From an uncultured Oscillospiraceae bacterium (GTDB lineage: Bacteria > Bacillota > Clostridia > Oscillospirales > Oscillospiraceae): a DNA stretch of 64,000 bases. The position numbers and the translations under genes were made by a program. Each line of letters starts with the position of its first letter. The first letter of the stretch is position 1. The stretch covers positions 56,947 through 120,946 of the forward strand of contig CANQJZ010000001.1 of NCBI GenBank assembly GCA_947624385.1, read 5' to 3'. Positions 18,395 to 29,210 of the stretch are shown here, piece by piece. Under the pieces are notes generated by a model. That model had not been told where the DNA came from. It searched no databases and was given only the letters and a program-made list of their open reading frames with translations.

Positions 18395-18932
18395 CGCTCA
18401 TACCTCCTTCCGTCAACGCCTCCCGGAGCCTGTCACGGCCCCGCTTCAACCGCTGTCGCACCGCCGCCGGGCTCATGCGCAGCAGCCCCGCGATCTGCCG
18501 GGCCGTCTGGCAGTAGTAATAGTGCCGGACGAATATCTCCCTGTCCGGCTCGTCCATGGCCTGCACCGCGGCCCGCACGGCCTCGTCTCGCTCCCGGTCC
18601 GCCGCCAGCGCCTCCGGGTCCGCCCCCGGCAGGGCCAGCACGTCTTCCTCCAGCTCCAGGTCCGCCTGACTTTGCCGCAGCCGGTTGATGGCCCGTGTCC
18701 GGGCGATCTGGCCCAGATATCCCTTCACCCGGCCAACTTTGGCCCTGTCCCGGTTTTGCCACAGTGCCACGAACACGTCCGACGTGACTTCCTCCACGTC
18801 CTGGGCGGTCATGGTCCGGCCCAGAATATTCCATGCGATGGCGGCCACATAGGCCGTGTACCTGTCGATAAACCATTCCAGGCCCCCCGGTCTGTCCGCC
18901 CGGAGCATCGCCAGGGCATGCGCTTCCGTCAC
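18375..18932 (-). CDS. ECF-type RNA polymerase sigma factor
   Basis: SD AAGGAGG before GTG; DVEEVTSDVFVALWQNRDRAKVGRVKGYLGQIARTRAINRLRQ and C-terminal HTH YYYCQTARQIAGLLRMSPAAVRQRLKRGRDRLRE. Confidence 0.9.
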   Translation of the reverse strand: MTEAHALAMLRADRPGGLEWFIDRYTAYVAAIAWNILGRTMTAQDVEEVTSDVFVALWQNRDRAKVGRVKGYLGQIARTRAINRLRQSQADLELEEDVLALPGADPEALAADRERDEAVRAAVQAMDEPDREIFVRHYYYCQTARQIAGLLRMSPAAVRQRLKRGRDRLREALTEGGMSDDRAIQ

Positions 18933-18989
18933 GGCGCTCACCTCCTTGCCCTCGTCACCTATTATAAACACAGCCCAGCAGAAAGTGTG

Positions 18990-19100
18990 ACATCGTCGCC
19001 GCTCGCTGGGCTAGGCCGGGATTCGCCGCAAGCGGCAAACCCCGGATAGCCCGCGGCGCCTCCTCTCCCCACGCGACAAGCGTGCCGCGTGGGGACCCCG
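18990..19100. repeat. M2 multi-hairpin module, copy 4
   Basis: GCCGCTCGCTGGGCTAGGCCGGGATTCGCCGCAAGCGGCAAACC...CCCCACGCGACAAGCGTGCCGCGTGGGGACCCC. Confidence 0.85.
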
Positions 19101-19111
19101 GTAACAAAGTC

Positions 19112-19134
19112 GCCTCCCCTGTGTAAGGTGAGGC
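19112..19134. repeat. partial repeat unit
   Basis: GCCTCCCCTGTGTAAGGTGAGGC followed by T-run. Confidence 0.7.
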
Positions 19135-19162
19135 TTTTTTAATTGAATTTTCCATATAAAAA

Positions 19163-19216
19163 GGCCCCCTCTGACGAGGGGGCTGTCAGCGCCTCCGGCG
19201 CTGACTGGGGGAGAGA
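19163..19216. repeat. two-hairpin unit, CTGACGAG/GGGAGAGAC class
   Basis: GGCCCCCTCTGACGAGGGGGCTGTCAGCGCCTCCGGCGCTGACTGGGGGAGAGAC. Confidence 0.9.
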
Positions 19217-19228
19217 CAAATCAACCCC

Positions 19229-20548
19229 CTACGCAAACACGCCCAAAGCGGCGTTCAGGACAAACACGCCGGCCAGCAGATACAGCGCCGGGTCCACCAG
19301 CGCGGCCCGCTTCCGGCACACCATCACCACCACGTAGGACACCACGCCCAGCATGACGCCGGTGGTGATGGAAAACGTGAATGGCATGCCCACGATCATC
19401 AAAAAGCAGGGCAGAGAGATCTCCGTATGCTTCCATGTGATCTGGGTGATGCCGCTCATCATGAACATGCCCACCATGACCAGCGGCGCGGCCAGCGCAG
19501 CCCCGGACACCATTCCCACCAAGGGCGTAAACGGAAGCACGCACAGGAACAGCAGCCCGGTCACCACGGCGGACAGGCCCGTGCGAGCGCCCTCCCGGAT
19601 GCCGGTAGCGGATTCCGCCACCACGATCACGTTGGTGACCCCCAGCACCGCCCCGGCGCAGGTGGCGGCCCCGCAGCAGAGAAAGGCCCCCTTTTGTCCC
19701 ACCACGTCGCCGGTCGAATCCATCAGCTTTGTGTCGCCCGCCACGCCCTGCAGGGTGCCCACCACGTCAAAATGCTGTGACACCACCAGAGCGAGCAGCG
19801 CGGAGAAAAGCGGGATGGGCCCCAATGCCAGCAGGCCGGTGAAGTCCGGCTTAAACGTGCCCAGAGACAGCTTCGGCGCGGCCGTCAGGCTCTGAGGCAG
19901 CACCGTCACGCCCAGCGGGACGCCCAGCAATGTGGTCACCGCGACGCCTATCATGAGCGCGCCGGGGACTTTTTTCATCACCAGCACCGCCGTGATGAAT
20001 ATTCCCGCCAGCGCCAGCAGCGGCCCCGGCGCGGTCAGCGCTCCCATATCCACGATGTTGTTGTCCGCGGTGATAAGCCCCGCGTTGATGAGCCCGGACA
20101 GGGTGAGCAGCAGCCCCAGCCCGGCGGACAGGGCGAACTTGAACGGCATGGGCAGCGCGTCGTTCAGCCGCTGCCGCAGAGGGCTTGCCGCCAATACCAG
20201 AAACAGCGCGCCGGACAGCAGCACCAACGCCAGCCCCTGCTGCCAGGTACACCCATAGCGTTGGCAGATGGTATAAGTAAACATGGTGGGAAAGCCCAGC
20301 CCGGGCACCAGCGCGAAGGGCAGGTTGGACACCAGCCCAAATAAGATGCTGCCCAGCGCTGCGATGAGGCAGGTAGCCGTCATGACCTCCTGCACGTCCA
20401 TGCCCGCGCCGGCGAGCAGGTTCGGAATGACCAAGATCAAATATGCCGAGGCGCAGAACGTGGTACACCCGCCCAATATCTCTTTGCCCACGGTCGTGCC
20501 CCGCTGGGACAGATGGAAGAATCGGTCCAGTTTGTTCATCTCACACAC
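19229..20548 (-). CDS. NCS2 family (AzgA-like) nucleobase permease
   Basis: FFHLSQRGTTVGKEILGGCTTFCASAYLILVIP... multi-TM, ~440 aa. Confidence 0.85.
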   Translation of the reverse strand: MCEMNKLDRFFHLSQRGTTVGKEILGGCTTFCASAYLILVIPNLLAGAGMDVQEVMTATCLIAALGSILFGLVSNLPFALVPGLGFPTMFTYTICQRYGCTWQQGLALVLLSGALFLVLAASPLRQRLNDALPMPFKFALSAGLGLLLTLSGLINAGLITADNNIVDMGALTAPGPLLALAGIFITAVLVMKKVPGALMIGVAVTTLLGVPLGVTVLPQSLTAAPKLSLGTFKPDFTGLLALGPIPLFSALLALVVSQHFDVVGTLQGVAGDTKLMDSTGDVVGQKGAFLCCGAATCAGAVLGVTNVIVVAESATGIREGARTGLSAVVTGLLFLCVLPFTPLVGMVSGAALAAPLVMVGMFMMSGITQITWKHTEISLPCFLMIVGMPFTFSITTGVMLGVVSYVVVMVCRKRAALVDPALYLLAGVFVLNAALGVFA

Positions 20549-20552
20549 CCCC

Positions 20553-21860
20553 TTAGATCGCCGAAAGCACGTACATGACCACGAACAATGCGGTCAAAAC
20601 GTACGTGACCGGGGGTATCTTCTTCCCCTTCCCGCTTACCAGGCTGATGGCAGTGTAGGCGATGAAGCCCACGCCGATACCGTCCGCCACGGAGTATGTA
20701 AAAGGAATCATTATCATGGTGAGGAAACAGGGCAGCGCGATCTCCACCTGATGCCAGTAAATATTGGTGGCGTTGTGTATCATCAGCATGCCGATGAGCA
20801 CCAGCGCCGGTGAGGTGGCCGCCCCCGGAATGACCCCCGCGATGGGGGCCAGCAGGATGGATGCCAGAAACAGCACGCCTGTGGCGGCGGTATAGAGCCC
20901 GGTCCTTGCCCCGTCCGCCACGCCGGTGGACCCTTCGATCGGCACGCCTATGGCCGGCGCGCCCAGCAGCGGCGCCACCGCGGTGGACAACGCCACCGCC
21001 GTCATGCCCCGGCTGTACCGGCCCAGCCCGCCCTTTTCGTCCAGCAGGTCACCGGCACCGGCGATGCAGATGAGCGCCCCCAGGGTGTCAAAGCACAGGC
21101 ACATGGTGAAGGTGACCACGGCCGTGACCAGCGGCATTACCCCCAGCGAGAGCACCCCGCCGAAGTCCGCCGACAGCAGCAGCGGCCGCAGGCTGGAAAG
21201 GTCCAGCTTCATGGACTGGGGCGCCTGTGTCACCCCCATCGGAAAGCCCACCAGCGTGGTCACCACGATGCCGATGAGGATGGCCCCTTTCACCTTCCAC
21301 GCCATCAGCACGCCGGTGAACAGCAGGCCCAGAATGGCCAAAAATGTGGCCGGGGTGCCGATATCCCCCAGCACCAGCGCGCCGTCCTGCGCCTGGACGA
21401 TGCCGGAGTTCAAAAGCCCGATAAGGGCGATGAACAGGCCCAGCCCCGCGCTGATGGCGTTTTTCATGCTGGGCGGGATGCAGGAGACCATCTGGTCCCG
21501 CAGGGGCGTCAGGCTGATGACCAGATACGCCACGCCGGACAGGCTCACCACCGCCAGCGCCTGGGCCCAGGTATATCCCATGGTCAGGCAGAGGGTATAG
21601 GTGAAAAACGCGTTGAGCCCCACCCCGGGGGACAGCATAAAGGGCAGGTTAAAGGCGGCGGCCAGAAAGCACGCCAGCGCGGAAGACAGGCATGTGGCCA
21701 GCAGCACGCCGGTATAGTCCATCCCGGTCATGCCCAGATAGCTTGGCGTGACGAACAGGATATACGCCACGGAGAAAAAGGACGTGAGCGCCCCGAGAAG
21801 CTCCCGCCGCACGGTGGTCCCGTGCGCTGTCAGGCCGAAAAGGCGGTCCAATGCTTTCAT
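20553..21860 (-). CDS. NCS2 family nucleobase permease
   Basis: MKALDRLFGLTAHGTTVRRELLGALTSFFSVAYILFVTPSYLG...; starts with ATGA overlap with the HD gene. Confidence 0.88.
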   Translation of the reverse strand: MKALDRLFGLTAHGTTVRRELLGALTSFFSVAYILFVTPSYLGMTGMDYTGVLLATCLSSALACFLAAAFNLPFMLSPGVGLNAFFTYTLCLTMGYTWAQALAVVSLSGVAYLVISLTPLRDQMVSCIPPSMKNAISAGLGLFIALIGLLNSGIVQAQDGALVLGDIGTPATFLAILGLLFTGVLMAWKVKGAILIGIVVTTLVGFPMGVTQAPQSMKLDLSSLRPLLLSADFGGVLSLGVMPLVTAVVTFTMCLCFDTLGALICIAGAGDLLDEKGGLGRYSRGMTAVALSTAVAPLLGAPAIGVPIEGSTGVADGARTGLYTAATGVLFLASILLAPIAGVIPGAATSPALVLIGMLMIHNATNIYWHQVEIALPCFLTMIMIPFTYSVADGIGVGFIAYTAISLVSGKGKKIPPVTYVLTALFVVMYVLSAI

Positions 21861-22732
21861 CGTCCCGCCTCCGTCTTCTCCATCCGCAGCACCACATCGG
21901 TCTGCGTGATGACAAAGGCCGAGCGCTCCGACGCCACCCGGCGGCACAGCAGCAGCTTTTCCCGCAGCTTGTCGGTCACGTCCCGGACGCCCTCGCGTAT
22001 CTCCGGGTCGTCCGACCAGGCGTGGACGATCGCCAGCTCCGGCGTCAGCTCCACCTGCCGGATGGCCATATGCTTGTGAAACTCCCGCCGGTCTCTGGCG
22101 CTGGGCATATGCTCCACGTCGTAGAGAAAGCTGATATTCCGGTCTGCGGATATATCCAGCTCGTCCGCCAGACAGATAAGCGCCGCCAGATAGGGAAGGC
22201 TCACGCTCTTTCCCGGCTCCACCTGGAACGCGGGCGGGTACTCCCGCTCGTCCAGCAGATCTGTCTTCCGATGCCCCCGGCATACCTGTATAACGGCCCT
22301 TGCGTATGCCGCGTTGGGGATATCCATCAGGTGCCAGTACTTCTCCAGATACAGGCCGGACAGCTCCTGGTGGTGGTCCCGTATGGCCCAGGCCCTGGCG
22401 TTATCATCCTCCGGCTCCGGGAACCCCAGCACCTGGCGAAATTCCTCAAAGTCCGCCACGGACACGCCCATGCCCACGTCGTGGAACAGCGCGCCCATCA
22501 GCAGCACATACAGGTCCTCCGCCGTGAGCTTGTCCATCTGCTCGCCGATGAGCTGGTTGCACAGCTCCAAAATGTCCAGGGTATGCAGCACCGTATGGTC
22601 CGTAAAATCGGGAAAATAGTTCTCATACCGGCTGAGCATCCGCTGGGACACCACCACGCAGTCCCGATACCGGCTGTGCAGTTCCGGCGCGCACCGGGCC
22701 AGCCGCCGCTCTATGCCATAGTCCAGTTCCAT
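21857..22732 (-). CDS. HD-domain protein (HD-CE-like phosphohydrolase)
   Basis: FTDHTVLHTLDILELCNQL...LMGALFHDVGMG...RDHHQELS...LICLADELDIS. Confidence 0.8.
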   Translation of the reverse strand: MELDYGIERRLARCAPELHSRYRDCVVVSQRMLSRYENYFPDFTDHTVLHTLDILELCNQLIGEQMDKLTAEDLYVLLMGALFHDVGMGVSVADFEEFRQVLGFPEPEDDNARAWAIRDHHQELSGLYLEKYWHLMDIPNAAYARAVIQVCRGHRKTDLLDEREYPPAFQVEPGKSVSLPYLAALICLADELDISADRNISFLYDVEHMPSARDRREFHKHMAIRQVELTPELAIVHAWSDDPEIREGVRDVTDKLREKLLLCRRVASERSAFVITQTDVVLRMEKTEAGR

Positions 22733-22745
22733 TGCGACCCCCTTC

Positions 22746-24154
22746 TCAATGGGTCACAAAGAACATGACGGCAAACAGCGCCGCGATCACCCATGTTCCC
22801 GCTTTAACGTCTCTCGCCTTTCCTGTGAACACGCTGATGAACGTATGGGAGATGACGCCGAAGGCGATGCCGTAGGAGATATTATAAGTCAGGGGCATGA
22901 TGGCCAGGGTGAGAAACGCCGGCACCGCGTCCTCCGTCTTCAGCCAGTCGATGCTCCTGGCGCAGTTCATCATCATGATGCCCACGTAGACCAGCGCCGC
23001 CGCCGTGGCGCACCCGGGCACCAGCATGGCGATGGGGCTCAAAAACATGCTGACGAAAAACAGCGCCCCGGTCACCATGGCGGCCAGCCCCGTTTTACCG
23101 CCCTCCGCGATACCCGCGGACGCCTCCACATAGGAGCTCACCGTGGACGTGCCGCAGATCGCGCCGGCCGTGGTGGCGATGGCGTCGGCCAGCATCGCCC
23201 TGTCCATGTTGGGCACTTCCCCTTCTTCGGTCAGAAGGTTGCCCCTGGCGCACGCCCCGTACAGGGTGCCTATGGTGTCGAACATATCCACCAGGCAGAA
23301 CGCCAGCGCCGTTGTGGCGATCATGAGGGCCAGCTCCGTGGCGCTGTGGTCGGCAAGATACGCCGAAAAATCAAATCCCTCCGTAAATACCTTCCCGAAC
23401 GCGTATTTTCCGAAATCTCCGAACGCCGCGAACGGGTTGAAATTCATACCGTCCGTAAAGCCCTCATAAAACCCCGGGACCGTAAGCCCCAGCAGGTAAT
23501 AGAGCGCCGTTCCGCCCAGTATGCCCCAGAGCACCGCGCCCTTGACCCGTTTGCACGTCAGCACCGCTATCGCGATCAGCGCCGCCAACGTCACGAGCTG
23601 TGGAAAGATACCCCCCCCCACGTGACATTGCCGGACAGCAGATTGAACGACGCCAGGCTCACGAACGTGGACTCGTTCGCCACCACGATACCGGAATCCT
23701 TCAGTCCGATGAACGCGATGAACAGCCCCACGCCCGCGGGTATGGCCACCCGCACCGCCGTTGGGATCGCCTCGAATATCTTCTTCCGCAGACCCGTCAC
23801 GGTCAGCAATATGAACATCACCCCGTCCAGCAAAATAAGCACCAGCGCGTTGGCGTAGCTCAGCCCGAAGCCCAGGCACACCGTATAGACGAAAAACGCG
23901 TTGGAGCCCATGGCGGCCGCCTGGGCCAGCGGGATATTCGCCAGCAGCCCGATCAGCACCGTCCCGATACAGGCGGAGATGGCCGTGGCGATATAGATGG
24001 CGTTATAGGACACCCCCGGCAGCTCCGCGAACATGCCGGAGTTGACCATGAGGATATACGCCATGGTCATAAAGGTCGTGACCCCCGCCAGCACCTCCGT
24101 TTTCACGGTGGAGCCGGCCTCTTTTACGTGGAAGAATTTTTCCGGTGATACCAT
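22746..24154 (-). pseudogene. NCS2 family permease split by a frameshift at a 9-G tract (phase-variable, real mutation, or sequencing error)
   Basis: N-terminal half 23591..24154 ends ...SGNVTWGGVSFHSS*; C-terminal half continues GGGIFPQLVTLAALIAIAVLTC...; junction is CCCCCCCCC at 23611-23619. Confidence 0.85.
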
Positions 24155-24179
24155 CGAGCTTTATACCTCCGCTCTTTTT

Positions 24180-25784
24180 TTATCGTTTTTTCTTTGTTGA
24201 CGCCGCGCTCCGCAGGGTATCCATGTCCAGCATATCCAGCGACCCGCCCAGGTCCGTCAGCGCCATTTGCAGGCAGAACAGGTCCGACGATGTGGCGATG
24301 AACTCCAATATCACGTTCAGCGCCGTCATCACGGCCACCGCCTCCATGGGTATGCCCAGCTGGGTAAACAGCAGCGTGTAGCACGTCAGCGCCGACCCCG
24401 GCACCGGCGGGCACGCGATAGCCAGCATCACGCAGATGAACAGCGCCGTCAACAGCCACGCCGGCGTGATAGCCACGCCGTAGATCTCCGCCATGCTCAT
24501 GCTGGCGACCAGAAACAGCACCACCGCGCCGGGCATGTATATGACCTGTCCCAGAGGGATGCCGAAGCGGGTGAGCTTTTCGTGTATGCCCAGCTGCTTT
24601 TCGCAGCACTCCTGGTTGGTGGGAAAGGCCGCCACGGAGGACGCGGTGCTCAGGCCGATGAGAAAGGTGGGCATGGTCTTTTTCAGCACCGTCACGGGCC
24701 CGACCTTCCACCGGACACACACCAGCGCTAAGCTGCACGCCATCATCACCGCCGTGCCCAGAACTATGACGGGGATGAGCTTATAGGACTGGGCCAGCAG
24801 CCGGAACCCGTCCCCCAGAAACATCTTGAAGACGCTGCCGAACACGAACACGGGGACCAGCGAGCTTATCGCCTCCATGATGAGCTGGACCACGTAGTTG
24901 GACTGCTCCACGAACGTGGCCGCCACCGAGACCTTTTCCCCCAACAGCAGCAGCGCTATCCCGATGAGCACCGCCACGAAGATGATCTGCAGGGGATTGC
25001 CCTCCGTGAAGGGCGTGAAGAAGTTGGCCGGCACGATATCCAGCACCATGTCCATCAGTTCCGACGGGTCGAATGTCTGGCCGCCTCCCGCGGCCATGGG
25101 GAAGAACGGCACCACAGCCGCTCCCGCAATGACCCCCAACACGACGGTGAACAAAATGAGCTTGGTGATCATCCGCTTGCCGATTCGGCCGAAGGAGGCC
25201 ACGTCCCCCATGCAGCAGATGCCCCATGTCACCGACAGGAATATCATGGGTCCGGATATGGCGGTGAGCAGGCCCATGAACGTGTTGAAAACAGGCGTCA
25301 CCAGCTTGTCCGTCAGCACCAGCCGCACCGCCTCCGGCAAAAGCCTGCACAGATAGCCCAGCACCGCCGCCAGCACCAGGGCGATGGCCAAAGAGACCAT
25401 GAGGGACCTTTTTTTCCGCTTTGGGGTGAACAGGACCCGGTTCGTACCGTCCTTATAATGCCACAGCGGCGCCAGGCCCATCTGGGCCATCATGCCCGTC
25501 AGTGCCCCGCTGTCCGGCCCGTCCTGCTCCGCCAGCGGGTCCAGGGACGGCCCTGTCAGGCTGAGCTCCACCCGCGGGGCGCGAAACCGCCACCGGCAGC
25601 GCAGAGTAAACTCCCCCGCCGTTCCCTCGTCCCGGTAGCGCAGCAGCGCTTCCTCCAGGGCCAGCCGGACCCGCAGGGCGTCCTTTCGTTCCACCTTGGC
25701 GGCCGTGAGAAATTCGTAGGCCGCCTCCCCGGCCTCATCGATGCCGGGGCCGGTCAGGTCATATCTTACCTCTGTGTTATCCAT
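24180..25784 (-). CDS. DAACS-family Na+/dicarboxylate or amino-acid symporter with N-terminal degenerate RsbW-like domain
   Basis: N-terminus ...LRVRLALEEALLRYRDEG...GTNRVLFTPKRKKRS then DAACS core with KKTMPTFLIGLSTASSVAAFPTNQECCEKQLG. Confidence 0.8.
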   Translation of the reverse strand: MDNTEVRYDLTGPGIDEAGEAAYEFLTAAKVERKDALRVRLALEEALLRYRDEGTAGEFTLRCRWRFRAPRVELSLTGPSLDPLAEQDGPDSGALTGMMAQMGLAPLWHYKDGTNRVLFTPKRKKRSLMVSLAIALVLAAVLGYLCRLLPEAVRLVLTDKLVTPVFNTFMGLLTAISGPMIFLSVTWGICCMGDVASFGRIGKRMITKLILFTVVLGVIAGAAVVPFFPMAAGGGQTFDPSELMDMVLDIVPANFFTPFTEGNPLQIIFVAVLIGIALLLLGEKVSVAATFVEQSNYVVQLIMEAISSLVPVFVFGSVFKMFLGDGFRLLAQSYKLIPVIVLGTAVMMACSLALVCVRWKVGPVTVLKKTMPTFLIGLSTASSVAAFPTNQECCEKQLGIHEKLTRFGIPLGQVIYMPGAVVLFLVASMSMAEIYGVAITPAWLLTALFICVMLAIACPPVPGSALTCYTLLFTQLGIPMEAVAVMTALNVILEFIATSSDLFCLQMALTDLGGSLDMLDMDTLRSAASTKKKR

Positions 25785-25796
25785 GGGAAGTCCTCG

Positions 25797-28700
25797 TCAG
25801 AATACTATGTTTACCGTATTTACCCCGTCGGCGTAGGTGTGCTCGCTGCTCTTTGTCCTGCTGAGAGCCAGCGCCGCGCTCAGCTCGTCGCCCTCGGTCA
25901 GCGGGTCGAACTCGGCCCCCTCCCAGCGGATGACGGCCTCGCACTCGCTCCCGTCCTCGCTGCAAAGCGCGTCGAAGCGCAGACTGCACCCGCCGTCCGG
26001 CAGGGTGGGCAGGATGCTGGTCACGCACAGCTCCTCGAATATCTGCTGGTATTTCAGCGATTGCTGTGCGCCCAAAAGCTGTCTGCGGGCAAACCGGTCG
26101 ATGTCGCCCGACGCGCCGATGAAGTCGAACCCCTTGGAGTCGATGTCCAGGTGGAGCGTCTTCAGCCGGTGGACGAACGCCCGGCACCGGTCCGTCCTGG
26201 GGTGGTCGAACACCTGCTCCGGCGTACCGTCCTCGAAAATAACGCCCTCGTCCATGTAAAACACCCGCGTGGACACGTCATGGGCGAACTTCATCTCATG
26301 GGTCACGATGAGCATGGTCAGGCCCTGCTCGGCCAGACTGCGGATGACCGCCAGCACCTCGCCCACCATGGTGGGGTCCAGCGCGCTGGTGGGCTCGTCA
26401 AAGAGCACGATCTCCGGCTGCATGTTCAAGGTCCTTGCGATGGCGACGCGCTGCTTCTGCCCGCCGGACAGCTCGTCCGGGTAATTGAGCGCCTTTTCCG
26501 CCAACCCGACCTTGGTCAGCAGCCCCATGCCCCGCTCGTAAGCCTCCTGCCTGGTGCAGCCCAGCAGCTCCACCGGCCCCAGCATGATATTTTCTATCAC
26601 CGTCAAATGGGCGAACAGGTTGAAGCTCTGGAACACCATACCCATGCGCTGGCGCACCGCGCCCAGCTGGGCCGGCTTCACCCCGGTCACCGGCTGGCCG
26701 AACACCTGAATATCGCCCTCTGTCGGCGTTTCCAGCCGGTTAATGCACCGCAAAAGGGTGCTCTTGCCCGTGCCGGACGGCCCGATGATGGAGATAACGT
26801 CGCCGGTATTTATCACGGCGTTCACGTCCTTTAAGGGCGTTGCGTTGGGATATACCTTCTTCAGGTGGGATATGGTGATGACCGGCCCGCCGCTCTGGGC
26901 CGCTTTCTTTTCCTCCGGCGCCTCCCCGATGGCCACGCGCATGTCCACGCCCTTTGGCTCACGGCGACGGCGGCGTGGGTCGATCCTCCGCTCCGCCAGT
27001 CCCAGCAGCGACGTCAGACACCAGGCCAGGATGAAATACAGCACCGCCGTCAATATCAGCGGGAAGAACGCCTCGAACGTCCGGCTGCGGATAAGGTCGG
27101 TGGCCTTTGTCAGGTCCTGCACCGCGATATAGCCCACCACGGAGGTCATCTTCACCATGGAGATAAACTCGCCCTTATACACCGGCAGGATATGCCGCGC
27201 CGCCTGGGGCGCGATGATCTTTGTGAACGTCTTGACCCGGCCGAAGCCCATGGCCTGGGCGGCCTCCCACTGGCCCGCGTCCACGGCGTTTATGCCGGTG
27301 CGTATCATCTCCGACACATACACGGCGAAGTTGATGGAGAAGCCGATGATGGCCACCACCACCCCGTCCAGTCTCGCCCCGGCGAACACCACGTAGAACA
27401 GCACCATCAGCAGCACCAGCACCGGGATACCCTGGACCAGCCGGACGAACGCCGCCGTGATGCCGGAGGCGATCTTATTCCGGCTGCGGCGCACCATGCA
27501 CAGCCCGAAGCCCAGCACCGTGCCGAACAGGGCCGAGAATATCGAGATAACGAACGTGACGCCCAGGCCGGACAGGATCATCTCCCACCGGTCCTCCTGG
27601 ACGAAGTTCTTATAAAAGCTGTCCTTGAGCCCCTCCCAGAAGCCCTTTTCCTCCGCCTGCACGGCGGCCACGCCCATATCCTCGGCCCGGACCATGAGCG
27701 TCAAGCCGCCCACATAGTGGGTGGTGGGGAAATCGATGCTCTGCTTCCGCTCGTCGGTGATGCTCATCGCGCCGGACACGATGTCCGCCCGGCCGCTGTT
27801 CAGCATCTGGATAAGCGAACCGAAGGTGCTCTGGGTGATCTCCAGCTTCATCCCCAGCTCCTTGGCGATGAGGGAGACCAGCTCCACCTCATAGCCCAGG
27901 GACTGGCCGTTCCCGCCCACATAGCTCATGGGCTCCAGCGTGGAGTCGTGGGCGTAGCGCAGGGTGCCGTTGGGCGCGTCATACTCGCCCACGTCGATGG
28001 TCTTTTTGCTGTCGTCGGCGCTGAGCCATTTCTCCCGCAGCGCGTCCAGGGTGCCATCCTCCGTATACCGCTCGATGATGGCGCTTATTTCATCCGTCAG
28101 GGGGCTGTCCTTTTGCAGGCCCAGGCCGTAGGAATCCGGCGCCACCGTCTCGGGGAATACCGCCAGATCGGGCTGTCTCGCCGCCGCCAGCTGGGCCACG
28201 GGCATATCGTGGGCCACGGCGTCCAGCGTGCCCGACTGCAGCGCCAGCAGCGAATCGGAGGCGTCGTCGTAATACTTAAACTCGCACCCGCTGGCCACCT
28301 GGCTCACAAGATCGTCGGAAATACTGCCCGACATGACGCCTATGGTCGCGCCGTCAAAGTCCTGAAGCGTCCGGAATCGAATCTGACCCTGGCCCTGGCC
28401 CCGGTTGGCCACCACGGCCACCACGCCGCCGGTGTAATCCGACTCGGCGAAATTCACGCTCTCCGCCCGTTCCTCCGTCACCGTCAGGCCGGTAGCCGAC
28501 ACGTCATATGTCCCCGTGGCAAGGCCCGCGAAAATAGACGAGACCTCCGTGCCGGTCACTTCCAGACCGTAGCCGTGTGCCTTGCAGAAGCGGGCCATGA
28601 TATCCACGTCGTAGCCCACGATCTGCCCGTTAAGAATATAGCAGAAGGGCGCCACGTCCGTTTTTACCGCCATGTGGACGACGCCGTTATCCGCCGGGAA

Positions 28701-29210
28701 GGCGGTCCAGTCCTCCACCACCTTTTTGCTCTCGTCCGCGCCCAGCCAGATGCTGTCTATCTCTTTCAGGGTCCCGTCGGCCTTGATCTGCGCCAAAAAT
28801 TCGTTATACTCGTCCCGCAGCGCCGCGCCCCGGTCGTTCTTGGCAAAGGCGGCGGCGTAGCTCTCCTCCACCAGCACGTCGGGCAGATAGGTCACCGCCT
28901 GGTTTTCTGCGCACAGGGTCCGGGCGATGGGCTCGTCGATCAAAAACCCGGCGACCTTTCCCTGCTCCACCGCCAGCGCCAGATCCGGCACCCGGTCGTA
29001 ATACTGCTTGTCCGCGTCCTTGATAAGGTTGTCGGTATGTACGTCAAAGCTGGAACCGGTCATCACGCCGATGGCCTGTCCGTCCAGCTGCCGGATATCG
29101 GTTATCTGCTCGGCCTCCCCGCTGCCGTTTTTCGCGCAGCCGCTCAGAAGCAGACTGACCAGCAGCACCGGCACCCACAGGGTAAGCCAGAATTTTCTAT
29201 TCTTCATCAT
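25797..29210 (-). CDS. single-chain polar amino-acid ABC importer: substrate-binding lobes, permease, ATPase and C-terminal RsbW-like domain
   Basis: Lipobox LLLSGC; SBP_bac_3-like repeats; HisM/GlnP-type permease; GPSGTGKST / [15 protein letters not shown] / [11 protein letters not shown]; ~120 aa extra C-terminus. Confidence 0.85.
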   Translation of the reverse strand: MMKNRKFWLTLWVPVLLVSLLLSGCAKNGSGEAEQITDIRQLDGQAIGVMTGSSFDVHTDNLIKDADKQYYDRVPDLALAVEQGKVAGFLIDEPIARTLCAENQAVTYLPDVLVEESYAAAFAKNDRGAALRDEYNEFLAQIKADGTLKEIDSIWLGADESKKVVEDWTAFPADNGVVHMAVKTDVAPFCYILNGQIVGYDVDIMARFCKAHGYGLEVTGTEVSSIFAGLATGTYDVSATGLTVTEERAESVNFAESDYTGGVVAVVANRGQGQGQIRFRTLQDFDGATIGVMSGSISDDLVSQVASGCEFKYYDDASDSLLALQSGTLDAVAHDMPVAQLAAARQPDLAVFPETVAPDSYGLGLQKDSPLTDEISAIIERYTEDGTLDALREKWLSADDSKKTIDVGEYDAPNGTLRYAHDSTLEPMSYVGGNGQSLGYEVELVSLIAKELGMKLEITQSTFGSLIQMLNSGRADIVSGAMSITDERKQSIDFPTTHYVGGLTLMVRAEDMGVAAVQAEEKGFWEGLKDSFYKNFVQEDRWEMILSGLGVTFVISIFSALFGTVLGFGLCMVRRSRNKIASGITAAFVRLVQGIPVLVLLMVLFYVVFAGARLDGVVVAIIGFSINFAVYVSEMIRTGINAVDAGQWEAAQAMGFGRVKTFTKIIAPQAARHILPVYKGEFISMVKMTSVVGYIAVQDLTKATDLIRSRTFEAFFPLILTAVLYFILAWCLTSLLGLAERRIDPRRRRREPKGVDMRVAIGEAPEEKKAAQSGGPVITISHLKKVYPNATPLKDVNAVINTGDVISIIGPSGTGKSTLLRCINRLETPTEGDIQVFGQPVTGVKPAQLGAVRQRMGMVFQSFNLFAHLTVIENIMLGPVELLGCTRQEAYERGMGLLTKVGLAEKALNYPDELSGGQKQRVAIARTLNMQPEIVLFDEPTSALDPTMVGEVLAVIRSLAEQGLTMLIVTHEMKFAHDVSTRVFYMDEGVIFEDGTPEQVFDHPRTDRCRAFVHRLKTLHLDIDSKGFDFIGASGDIDRFARRQLLGAQQSLKYQQIFEELCVTSILPTLPDGGCSLRFDALCSEDGSECEAVIRWEGAEFDPLTEGDELSAALALSRTKSSEHTYADGVNTVNIVF

